The notes below the pieces were generated by a model. That model had not been told where the DNA came from. It did no database searches and saw only the letters and a program-made list of their open reading frames with translations. Positions 30,216 to 39,790 of a DNA stretch of 64,000 bases are shown piece by piece; position 1 is the stretch's first letter; each line of letters begins with the position of its first letter. Position numbers and translations under genes: made by a program. Location: positions 601,335-665,334 of the forward strand of contig OX155954.1 in NCBI GenBank assembly GCA_944548615.1, written 5' to 3'. This stretch comes from Micropterix aruncella. Taxonomy: Eukaryota > Arthropoda > Insecta > Lepidoptera > Micropterigidae.

Positions 30216-32795
30216 CTCATCGATCAGGGCGTGGCAATAGAACTAGGGATTCGAGGCCCGACGCAGGGATTACAGCTCTCTGGAATCGGGAATATGAGAG
30301 AGAGTAATAGCAGTGCCGAAGCGGTGTCCTTCAAAGTAAGGGGAGATTTAGGTAAGAAGGAGTACGTAGTACGAGCTTACAGCGTAGCCTCGCTAAATCT
30401 ACCGGAGGTCAAAAGCGTGATAAGTGCGCAGAGGCCGATCGGAGGGATGGTGCGTTCGACTCAGGCGACGGCCGTAAAACCTGACCTGCTCCTGGGAGCT
30501 AATTGTTGGGAACTGATAGTCTCTAGAGGATTAAAAATGGTAGACGGGGGCCTATCGGTATCTAAAACACTCCTGGGGTGGGTGGCTATCGGCGGCAATA
30601 ACACTCTCGAACGAGAAAATAGGTACCCGGCGCTATGCTTAAATCAGGAAAAGGAACCTTCTTTAGATAAATTACTTGAAGAAAATCTGAAGCTAGAGTA
30701 CGATTGGCCAAAGAAAAAGCGAAAGCTTCAGGCCGATGTTAGGGCTGAAAAAATCTTAGAAGATACTACTTCTTTAAAAAATGGAGTCTGGGAAACAGGT
30801 CTGTTATGGAAAGAGGTTAACTTTTCCGTACCAGATAACCGAGACATGGCAATGACTCGGCTGAGGTCAGTGGAACGGAAAATGGACTCCGACCGTCTTT
30901 ATGGAGAAAAATACTGCCAGCAGATAGAGAGATATCTAGCTGAGGGGTATGCTTCGGAAGTCGAGGAAAAACAATTAAAAAACCGCCCTCGAGTGTTATT
31001 TCTTCCGCACCTGGGGGTTATTCACCCCGCGAAGAAAGACAAAATTCGTGTCGTTCACGACGCTGCGTCCTCAGGCGCAGGCGGATCACTGAATAGCATG
31101 TTATTAGGTGGACCGGACTATTTAAATAGCATATTAGGAATTTTATTACGATTCCGTGAAAATGCAATCGCTTTCACGGCCGACATACGAGATATGTATC
31201 TTCGGATAAAAGTGAGAGAGGAAGATAGCTTCAGTCAGCTGTTTCTCTGGCGAGGTTTCCAGCGTGAAAGTCCTCCAAAAATATTAAAAATGGACTGTCT
31301 AATATTCGGTAGTTGTAGCTCCCCGGCCTCCGCGATCTACGTAAAAAATAAAAACGCTGCTCGGTTTCAGGACCAGTACCCAGCGGCTGTAAAAATAATA
31401 GAGCGCGATTCGTACGTTGATGATTTGCTGTCGGGAGTAGACACGTTAGAGGAAGCAAAACAAGTCATCAGGGAAATTAATTTGATTCATAAAGCTGGGA
31501 ATTTCACTATGTCCGGTTGGGCTTCAAATAAAAACGAGGCTTTAACCGGGATACCAGAAGAAAACCGCGCGCTCGCGCAAGTATCTCTGGAAAAGGGTGA
31601 GTTGACGTCACAACGTATATTAGGCTTGACGTGGATACCTGCCTCTGATCAGTTAGCATTTAATGTGAGCATGGACCGCCTCAGCGAAGATCTGACGACG
31701 GGAAATAAGATTCCGTCGAAGCGGGACGCGCTAAAATTAATAATGAAGCTGTGGGATCCAATGGGTGCGCTTTCACCGCTCACTATAAGAGCTAAACTGA
31801 TCATGCAGCAGGTATGGAGTAACCGAGTGGCCTGGGACGACGAGATCCCGGGCGAGGTAGTTAAATATTGGCTCCGGTGGTTGCAAGAACTGAGATTAGC
31901 GCAAGGTGTGCGAATCGCACGTTACAATGGCGCTACCAAACAGGCAGGTGAAAAAAGGCAATTGCACGTATTCTGCGATTCGTCCGAAAAGGCGATGTGC
32001 GCTGTTGCATATGTTAGGATCACAGGCTGTAGCGGCGAGCACAAGGTATCCTTTATGGCTAGCAAAACTCGAGTGGCACCTTTGAAAGGCAAACTGACAA
32101 TCCCCAGGTTAGAACTGACTGCGGCGCTGCTAGGTGCTGAACTGGCCTCAAAAATAAAACAAGAAAGCGCATTAAGTTTCGATGACGTCTTTATGTGGAC
32201 AGACTCTAAAAATGTGTGGTGGTGGATTTTGTCACAAAAGGAATGTCACCTCCAGTTTGTAGCCAATAGACTAGGTGTGATCGATGAGCTCACGTCTCCA
32301 AGACAGTGGCATTGGTTAGCAGGGAGCGACAACCCCGCTGATGATGGCACACGGAATACCACCAAGATAGATTTAAGCCCGGAAGGTAGATGGTTCGCGG
32401 GACCTGCTTTCTTGCGTGGCAGTAGAGAACACTGGCCGCTCCAGGAGCAAACCGATCCGAAACCGGAAGAGAGAGCATTGTTAGAATTTAAGACAAAACT
32501 TGTACTAACAACGACAGGAAAAAATGAAAGCGTAATTGACATAGGAAGATTTTCCCAGTACATGCGGGCGAGTCGAACCATGGCATATGTGACAAAATTT
32601 ATAGATCTGTGTAGAAAAAAAAACACGTCAAGAGTACTCGAAAGCGACGATATCGCAACCGGAAAAAAAATTCTGATCAAGGAATCACAACATCGAATTT
32701 TCGCACACGAGATAGACCTGATACGTCATCAGAAAATATTGCCGAAAGACAGCCGTCTGTTCGGATTGAACGCGTATATCGACGCGGAAGGGTGA
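30216..32795 (+). CDS. pol: BEL pol block 1, copy 2: rest of protease, RT, RNase H
   Basis: The in-frame continuation of copy 2 gag after its TAA, 859 codons to an in-frame TGA (32793-32795). Domain order and catalytic residues are those of copy 1: motif A Asp ~323, YVDD at 400-403 (31413-31424), RNase H Asp ~588. The DWPKKKRK variant replaces DWPQKKRK. Because gag of this copy is open, the only obstacles to one continuous ~1,866-codon gag-pol frame (28425-34025) are the TAA and the TGA. Confidence 0.92.
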   Translation, partial: LIDQGVAIELGIRGPTQGLQLSGIGNMRESNSSAEAVSFKVRGDLGKKEYVVRAYSVASLNLPEVKSVISAQRPIGGMVRSTQATAVKPDLLLGANCWELIVSRGLKMVDGGLSVSKTLLGWVAIGGNNTLERENRYPALCLNQEKEPSLDKLLEENLKLEYDWPKKKRKLQADVRAEKILEDTTSLKNGVWETGLLWKEVNFSVPDNRDMAMTRLRSVERKMDSDRLYGEKYCQQIERYLAEGYASEVEEKQLKNRPRVLFLPHLGVIHPAKKDKIRVVHDAASSGAGGSLNSMLLGGPDYLNSILGILLRFRENAIAFTADIRDMYLRIKVREEDSFSQLFLWRGFQRESPPKILKMDCLIFGSCSSPASAIYVKNKNAARFQDQYPAAVKIIERDSYVDDLLSGVDTLEEAKQVIREINLIHKAGNFTMSGWASNKNEALTGIPEENRALAQVSLEKGELTSQRILGLTWIPASDQLAFNVSMDRLSEDLTTGNKIPSKRDALKLIMKLWDPMGALSPLTIRAKLIMQQVWSNRVAWDDEIPGEVVKYWLRWLQELRLAQGVRIARYNGATKQAGEKRQLHVFCDSSEKAMCAVAYVRITGCSGEHKVSFMASKTRVAPLKGKLTIPRLELTAALLGAELASKIKQESALSFDDVFMWTDSKNVWWWILSQKECHLQFVANRLGVIDELTSPRQWHWLAGSDNPADDGTRNTTKIDLSPEGRWFAGPAFLRGSREHWPLQEQTDPKPEERALLEFKTKLVLTTTGKNESVIDIGRFSQYMRASRTMAYVTKFIDLCRKKNTSRVLESDDIATGKKILIKESQHRIFAHEIDLIRHQKILPKDSRLFGLNAYIDAEG

Positions 32796-34025
32796 ATACG
32801 GCTAGGAGGTCGGATCGAAAATGCTAAAGACACACCTTTCGACACAAAAAGGCCATATATATTACACGGTAAGGATAGATTCACGGTGTTACTCGTGAAA
32901 CATTTACACGAGGTTAATGCTCACGGCGGCGCTGAATTAATTTTATCAGTGCTAAGAGAACAGTTTTGGGTCATTGGAGCGCGACAAACGGTGAAAAAGA
33001 TCTCACGAGAATGTGTCTATTGCACTATCCGGCGCGCGAAGCCTATGACCGCGCAAATGGGCCAACTCCCATTCGCGCGAATAACCACCCGAAGGCGCTG
33101 TTTCCACACTGTAGGTTTGGACGCCTTTGGGCCGTTTTTCGTCACTAATCGAAAGAAAGTGGAAAAACGATATGGTTTACTCTTCACTTGTTTCAACACG
33201 AGAGCGACCCATATCGAACTAGCTGGAGATTTGTCAACCAGCTCGGCCCTGTTAGCTATAAGACGTTTTATAGCAGCCAGGGGGAAGCCGCGGGAAATTA
33301 TGAGCGACAATGCCACTGGTTTCCGCGGTGCGGACGCTGAATTAAAAAAAGTTTTGTCAGCTATCGACAACCATGAAATAAGGGATCGTCTAAGTGCCGA
33401 CGAGATTAACTGGAGTTTCTCCCCTCCTTCAGGACCCCATTTCGGTGGAGTTTGGGAGAGTCAGATAAAAACGGCAAAAAAATCGTTATATGCCATATTA
33501 AAGGAGCGAGCACCAAACGAAGATGTGCTGAGAACATTATTATGCGAAGTCTCAGCGATGATGAACCACAGGCCGCTCACGTATATATCTCTAGATACTC
33601 GGGATGAGAGACCACTCACACCTGCTGATTTCCTATTAGGCCATGCAGATGATAGTACAGCGGTAGGTCAGAATAATACAACTGAGTTATCTAACAAAAA
33701 TCACTGGAAACAATCGCAAATACTTGCTGATGCTTTCTGGTACCGTTGGTCTAAAGAAGTACTTCCATTGTTGGTTAAACGACCTAAGTGGGCGACAAAG
33801 GGAACTCCGTTAAAAATCGGAGACTTAGTAGTCCTGTTAGATCCTTCCCTAGAACGCGGAAGGTGGGCCAGAGGTCGGGTGACTCAAGTTTTCCCTGACA
33901 AAACAGGCCAAGTGCGAATAGTAGACCTATTAGTGGACGGGAAAATATATAAGCGCCCTGTCAGTAAACTTGTAAAAATACATACAACAGCTGACCAGGC
34001 AGAGACAGCTGTCACTAATGTCTAA
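32796..34025 (+). CDS. pol: BEL integrase block, copy 2
   Basis: 409 codons after the TGA, with the H2C2 finger, the D-D-E core (Asp109, Asp171, Glu221) and the BEL C-terminal tail as in copy 1. Ile replaces Lys in LLA(I/K)RRF. There is no internal start codon ahead of the zinc finger, so expression depends on bypassing the TGA. Confidence 0.92.
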   Translation: MRLGGRIENAKDTPFDTKRPYILHGKDRFTVLLVKHLHEVNAHGGAELILSVLREQFWVIGARQTVKKISRECVYCTIRRAKPMTAQMGQLPFARITTRRRCFHTVGLDAFGPFFVTNRKKVEKRYGLLFTCFNTRATHIELAGDLSTSSALLAIRRFIAARGKPREIMSDNATGFRGADAELKKVLSAIDNHEIRDRLSADEINWSFSPPSGPHFGGVWESQIKTAKKSLYAILKERAPNEDVLRTLLCEVSAMMNHRPLTYISLDTRDERPLTPADFLLGHADDSTAVGQNNTTELSNKNHWKQSQILADAFWYRWSKEVLPLLVKRPKWATKGTPLKIGDLVVLLDPSLERGRWARGRVTQVFPDKTGQVRIVDLLVDGKIYKRPVSKLVKIHTTADQAETAVTNV

Positions 34026-34366
34026 GTGGAAAAAGCGAAAGTCTATTCGACACAGTAGAAAATAAAAATAGTCTAGCTAGAATTTAAAAGTGAAAACGCA
34101 AGTTGACGTTTGTCTCGTAAGAGATGAAAACGAAAGTTAACGGAAAGCGGTACGTATCCTAAGTAGAATAATGAGAAATTCTCATAGGTTGAATGATAAA
34201 CGATCTGTCACCTCACTAGACCAATAAGAAAAATTGAACATAACATTTAGCTAAGTAGAATCCCATAGGTGGATGAGTAAAAAATAAGACTGGATTATGA
34301 AAATAAAATGTAAATTAGGTAAACCAAATAGATGGAGACAGGAGCCAATGAGGCTCAGAGCCCATT

Positions 34367-34380
34367 GGGGGGGGGGGGAA
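34367..34380 (+). other. Polypurine tract, copy 2
   Basis: The same G12-AA run, abutting LTR 3. Confidence 0.85.
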
Positions 34381-35791
34381 TGGTTCAGAATATTCGACAG
34401 AGCGGACGCCAACGCCGATAAATCTTCCCAAAAAGTGAGACCCTCTTACAAAGGGTAGGAAACATAATTAGTCACGGACGCCGAGGATATGAGATTCCTT
34501 GAAAAATAGCTGATAACTCAAAGGAAAGGACAGAAAGGGGCTATAAAATAAACGAGCTGCCGACCCTGAAACGCGAAACTTTGGCGACCGACCACCGTTT
34601 CCATTCAAAATAAATCGTGAGAAAGACTCCTTAGCAGCACATGGTAACGATAAATTACGAGCAAGGCGACGGGCAAAAGACTACGAAATAAAAACCGTGG
34701 ACGTTACAAAAAATCATACATACTCCAAATCCCACAATTAACCCTAGAAATAATATAGCTTAAAATGTAAAGAAAATTGCATGATTAATTAATTTAAGCA
34801 TAGCATATAGTATTTCGTTTAATGTAAAGTAAAGCGCTAGGAGAGACAACTTAATTAGCCTAATTAACGATCTAACATTAATATTAACTTGTTACTATTG
34901 ATCGGAAACTAACCTATGTTTAAGACAATGTGTACTCGTGAAAGGTGGCGTTTGCGACGAGAATAATAATAATAATAATAATAATGCTTTATTTAAGAGA
35001 AAGTAGTACAAAAATTATGTCTTAAAAACTACCCAACTAGGTTAATGCCTGTACTAGGGTAGATTCTTTTCTTTTAAGTTAAGCAAATAATATGTCTATA
35101 AAATGTTTAAATGTAAGACAGAGACAACTAGTGTATTTGCTTCTCGCTCTAGCATGCAAGCGAGGAAGCATGATCGCGATGTCTCTTTCAAACGGGGTTG
35201 CATCTGTTTAGGCGCCCTGTCTCGTGATTGGATAATACGTGTGCGGTGCATTTATGGGGGTGTGTTTAGAAATTTTTGGAAGGAGATAGACCAATGAAAG
35301 GTAAGGGCGGTCGCTATCTTAAAAAAAATGTAAGGCGATCGAGGGCAGAAAAGAGCGAAAGCTTCAGTTGTAAATTGGCAAAGGGTCAGCGTGAACGCGC
35401 CGCGATCCAAGCACCGGGACTTAGTAGTAAATTATAAGTACTCGGAACTCAATGTAAAAGTAAAGATAAGTGACCGAATAAAAGAAAGTCTCGCGAATAA
35501 AAAGTGTTTATTTTCGACGGAAGCTTATCCTGCGTGACCTGAGGAAAGTGAGGTTCTATCACGGAAGCCTCTCGCCGAACTAATTTCCTTGTGAGGTTGG
35601 AATCCACCACTCGTTCGAGACAACCACCCCTGAGAGAAAAACCAACCTAGCTGGTGAGTGATTACCATTTGAATACAGTCCAAGGTGAAAACCGTTGAAG
35701 ATAATCGAAGGGGTAATTACCCAGCACAAAAGGGGTCGCGTAAATTCACAAGTTAAGTGGGTTTATGCAAACCGGGTAAAAATCCCAACCA
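34381..35791 (+). mobile_element. BEL/Pao LTR 3 (3' LTR)
   Basis: 1411 bp ending ...AATCCCAACCA, then GTAAT. It has TATAAAA at 34542-34548, the embedded family B segment around 34962-35077, and the same two AATAAA signals. No sequence difference from LTR 2 was noticed. Confidence 0.95.
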
Positions 35792-35796
35792 GTAAT
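35792..35796. repeat. Target-site duplication GTAAT, right
   Basis: Matches 19481-19485 and closes the tandem insertion. Confidence 0.9.
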
Positions 35797-35942
35797 TATT
35801 AATAACTGAACTAAACAAATCATTATCAATAACTTTAATTTTATTGAGACTCACCGCTTACACGCAACTAACTGACCTTATGTATTCGGTCAATATTCAC
35901 TCTGCTGGCGGCATTAGCAGCTTCTCTGCCGCGAACCGTTGA

Positions 35943-36132
35943 ATTTTATTTTATTTGTTTATTTATTTATTTATTTAAAGAATGCGCATTTTTTTAAACT
36001 ACAGTATATTACATCTTATCATTAGAGGCTCCGTTGTAAATAGTAGCAAAAAAGAGACTACCGCAGCCGAGTCCTTCTTTAGATCAACGCTGCCTAACTA
36101 GGCCTAGGCCCGTACTAAGGCAAGCGTACCAA
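35943..36132 (-). repeat. Family B repeat, degenerate solo copy
   Basis: (TTTA)n, TTTAAAGAATGCGC and GCCTAACTAGGCCTAGGCCCGTACTAAGGC line up with the LTR-embedded family B (ACCCAACTAGG...GTACTAGGG). It lies only 150 bp beyond the BEL insertion. Confidence 0.45.
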
Positions 36133-36925
36133 GAAAATAGTGCCTTGTGCATACTTTAAACTACATAATTATGTTAAAAGAGATTTTAAAAAATATATCT
36201 AATAATATTAGGACTTAACTAAGCAATAAACAATGTATGTAGAAATTAATCATTACTCTAAAAACTAGGTCATTGATATGTCAATGCGTCTGTCAGTCTG
36301 TCAGTCTGCAAATTATATTTGTAAAATACCTATCATAGAACACAATAAAATTAATTTCAATAACACGAAAATAATAGGGTAAATAATAAATAGGGATTGC
36401 AATGAATAGTGAAATAATCAAATTAAAATAATTATGGATGGAAAAAGGAATTATAATAAATAGTCAAAAAATCAATTCCATAAAAAATCAATCAAATCCC
36501 AGAAGGATATCCGATATCTGCTGGTTGAAACCTTGAAACGTTGTAAAAATATTAAAACGAAATATGTTGAACGACTCTAAGAGTGTTAAATTCACTTACA
36601 TCAAGAATTTATCAGAAAAATCGAAATTGTCTGATCCTAAAAATGCTTAGATACGTATCGCAAGGCTCAATATTGGGACTTTTACTTTTCATCATATTTT
36701 ATTTAGTGTAGTAATGCATATACTCATATGTTATGTTAGTATATATTACCAAAACTAAGATACTATGAACAAAAATATTTTTACAAGCTTTTACTTACCT
36801 TGATTTTTTTGTCTATTTAGGTCAAATTTTAGTAGGAAGTTGAAATTTACATGTTGGTTCAGTTCGGATGACAATGCATTTTTATGGTAAGCATTTATTT
36901 ATTTATTTTATTTATTTATTTTAAA
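36133..36925. other. No gene recognised
   Basis: A+T-rich sequence. Short features are a duplicated GTCTGTCAGTCTGTCAGTCT at 36288-36308 and AATAGTCA/AATAATCAA-like motifs at 36350-36480. Confidence 0.4.
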
Positions 36926-37009
36926 CAACACCGTAAGACACTCCGAAATGGGCAAATTCGTAAATAGAGATTCGACGTCAAAGCTCACCATTATTTCGTC
37001 TTCGGCCAG
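36926..37009 (-). pseudogene. Penelope-like RT fragment (motif A)
   Basis: The minus strand reads LAEDEIMVSFDVESLFTNLP and ISECLTVL. SFDVxSLFTNxP is the diagnostic RT motif A of Penelope-like elements. Only 28 codons remain, and it faces away from the endonuclease frame next door. Confidence 0.75.
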
Positions 37010-37035
37010 TTTTAAGCTTAAACTTAAGCCAGTTT

Positions 37036-37686
37036 TAAGCTTAAAAACCGAGCAGATCAAAAGCATTCTTACCATACGTCAAGGGCTTGACTGATCGAAT
37101 AAGTAAGATGCTAAACAGATTCGATATAAAAACGATCTTCAAACCGACCCAAAATATAGCTCGATTTTTGAGGCCTGTAAAGGATGTAATACCACTGCAA
37201 ACCCCGGGTGTGTGTAAAGTCGAATGCAGCTGCGGTCTAGCCTACGTTGGGCAAACGAAACGGCCCATAGCCACGCGACTGAGAGAACACATCAAAGCTG
37301 TTAAAAACGTTCAGCGAGAAAAATCGGCGATCTGCGAACATATATTGGATAGCGGAAGTAACCACTGGATGCAGTTTCAAAATCCCATTGTTCTATCCAA
37401 GGAACAATTCTACTTTCCTCGCATGATCCGGGAAGCCATTGAAATAAGAAGAACTCCGAACTTCAATAGAGACGACGGCTACAAACTCTCTTCTACGTGG
37501 AACCCTCTTCTTAAAATGTTCCCGCCGCCGAACGCCGAACGCAAAGACGTAAAACAGGATACAGTGAGTGTTGTGTGCAAGACGGATTTTCAAAATTCCC
37601 GCGCTCCGAGCCCGGCCCCCCACCACCGTTATAACCTACGCAGTGGCGGCAGCGGTTTGCGGCCTACCCGCAAAACAACGGACTGA
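37036..37686 (+). pseudogene. Penelope-like element, C-terminal GIY-YIG endonuclease region
   Basis: The open frame begins in mid-protein (KAFLPYVKGLTDRISKMLNR, the linker between RT and endonuclease) and ends at a TGA at 37684-37686. The GIY-YIG domain follows IFKPTQN and contains CKVECSCGLAYVGQT, PIATRLREHIKAV and the distal REAIEI...FNRDDGYKLSSTWNP. This domain nicks DNA for PLE insertion. The tail is Pro/Arg-rich (APSPAPHHRYNLRS). The RT core is missing except for the inverted scrap at 36926-37009, so the copy is 5'-truncated and rearranged. The endonuclease frame itself has no internal stop. Confidence 0.85.
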
Positions 37687-37689
37687 CAG

Positions 37690-38072
37690 CTCTTCAGTCT
37701 ACCCTAGACAACGGCGGCTGCAATGTCACCGAAACGTCGGGTCCTACAATTTCACGCGGTAAATTCGTTTTCTATACTATTTATAATGTCAAACAACCGC
37801 GATAGTCTTCGATTTTAGTTGTGATATGTAACAAGAAATAGTGTGTAATTTTTGACATTGTAAATGATATAAAAACTAAATAAATACATAAATGATAACG
37901 AATTGCCCGGTTGTAGTTTGTAGCAGGCGACGTTTCGGAGATGTTGCAACCTCAATGTCCAGGGTAGACTGTGTACCTTGTCTACCCTGGACAACGGCGG
38001 TTGAAACATTGCCAAAACGTCGGCTGCTACCAGCTTCACGCGGTAAATTAGTTTTTATCTCATTTATAAAGT
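37690..38072. repeat. Penelope-like 3' segment plus head-to-head inverted pair
   Basis: After the endonuclease stop come CTACCCTAGACAACGGCGGC, ACCGAAACGTCGGGTCC and TTCACGCGGTAAATTCG (to ~37800). A palindromic pair follows at 37895-38060. Its arms share GACGTTTCGGAGATG / CATTGCCAAAACGTC and a perfect GTCCAGGGTAGAC / GTCTACCCTGGAC centre. The same words occur at 18685-18835 and 59055-59301. Inverted terminal arrangements are common in PLEs. Confidence 0.7.
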
Positions 38073-39599
38073 CAAACAACTTCGCTAGTCATCGATTTGA
38101 AATAATAAGGACAGTTTTTTTAGTAGAATAATTATTAAAAAAACAGTCAAAGCAGACACCCAGTCACCGTAAAAATCACTCTTTGACAGTTTCATAGAAG
38201 TTTTTCCCAACTCTCTAAGGACAATCTCTATTAGAAATTAAAAGCACAGGCAATTTTAAATAGTCTTTCTCCAGAGTGTATTACTAAACTTAATCGAATG
38301 TATGTATGTAAGCAGGTAGGTACAACTGTCTGCCTGTTCGAACAGTGAACTCTCTCACCCACTCAGATGCCAAACGAGAAGCAAAACAATTGAATTAAAC
38401 GTTTCAAGTTGATGACTAAGCTATCCATATAAGAAATTGTTTTTTAATATGCTAATACTGCTGACGGTTTTTTTCTTCCTCGTTAATGTTAATCGTTTTA
38501 ATGTAACTTTGACTATTTTTCACTCCTGTGAGTCTTTTTTTTCAGTTTTGTGAATGCATTTCGTGGCCTTTTTAGTATTTCCCTTAGTCCCTACCTACAT
38601 ACGTTTCCTACATACTTCCACGAAGAGTGGACGCATGGTTTCTATTTTCTTATAAATGTTGTCGCCATAGCCATGGACAGAAATATACACAACCTATCCA
38701 TTTACCTTTACATTAACGTCGTGTCCAATTGATGCCTAAAAACCGCTCCTGGACGTGTCAAAATATTTCTATAAGGTATTAAGTCCTTTTACTACTCTAA
38801 TCTTTACTTGACATGCATAGGTTGTCAAGAATTTACATATTACATTTTTTTAAATATTATCTAAGAAATTTTGGGACGTACTAAATATTATTCGTCGTAA
38901 AATCTTATTACAAAACAAAATAAAGCCTATTAATTAAAATAGTCAATAATTCATATGGGGACCCACTAAAAGTTACTAATCATAATAACTAAAATAGTCA
39001 GTTAAAAGTTAAATAATCAAAATAAAAGCTTAATAGAAGCCAAATAATAATTCATGTTGCACAACGTGCTAAACAATCCAACTTTAGCATATTATCTGGA
39101 GGATAAGATCATCTGCTAGAAAGTCATAGTTTTGCCCTTCGATCAAGTCAAGAATAACATAATTTGCATCCCAAGTCATAATACTTCCTTTTATTCTCAC
39201 TCCTCTATACGTGCAGCTCGATTATGGAGCTAGCTTCGACCAAATATTAGAGACGTACAGTCACTCTCTATGTTCAAGTAACTTCTGTAAAATCATTTCT
39301 TCTCTCACATCTAATGTACCCTACCAGCCGGGATCTACGATTTTCCGAGCCGGGGAAAAAACTTGACACCACCGCCCCCCCCCCCCCCTTCCCCACCAGC
39401 AAGTGAGGTTAATGACTTTAAAAAACTGACGAGGAAAATATACTGGGTGGGATTTTTTGTGACTGGGTAAAGAAAGGTAACCCTTAAACAAATTAGCGCT
39501 CTATATTACCTATTTGCTAATAACTCTTCCTTATGTGTAACGCACAAGCCAGACTGTACACACACTTTCAATCTTTAGGTTTCAGCCATTTACACTATC
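38073..39599. other. No gene recognised
   Basis: Contains AATAGTCA-type degenerate motifs (38925-39060) and a C14 run at 39375-39390 in a CACCACCGC...CCCACCAGC context that resembles family E. No extended coding region. Confidence 0.4.
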
Positions 39600-39790
39600 A
39601 TTTACACTGGCATTTACACTGGCAAAAGTACAGAAAAGCTACTTGTACCTTAGCATTAAATTCTATAATCTACTCCCTACAAAATTTAAACAGCTGGAGG
39701 ACATAAAATTTTAAAAAAACATCAAGGAGATGCTGATAGGCCACCCTTTCTATAATCTGGACGAATTTGAGGGCCACGATTTTTCAAATA
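39600..39790 (+). pseudogene. LINE pol C-terminal tail fragment, one stop
   Basis: The plus strand reads VQKSYLYLSIKFYNLLPTKF, KQLEDIKF, a stop, then KNIKEMLIGHPFYNLDEFEG. This is the last ~50 residues of the same LINE tail type as 4021-4254 (LFNCLP...FYTLDEF). Truncated upstream. Confidence 0.75.

Noticed and set aside
37715..37745. Hammerhead ribozyme in the PLE terminal segment (CCGAAACGTCGGGTC), as known in other Penelope-like elements
   Set aside because: The GAAA-like box is present, but I could not find the CUGANGA core at the required place in any of the copies (18.7, 37.7, 37.9 and 59.1 kb).
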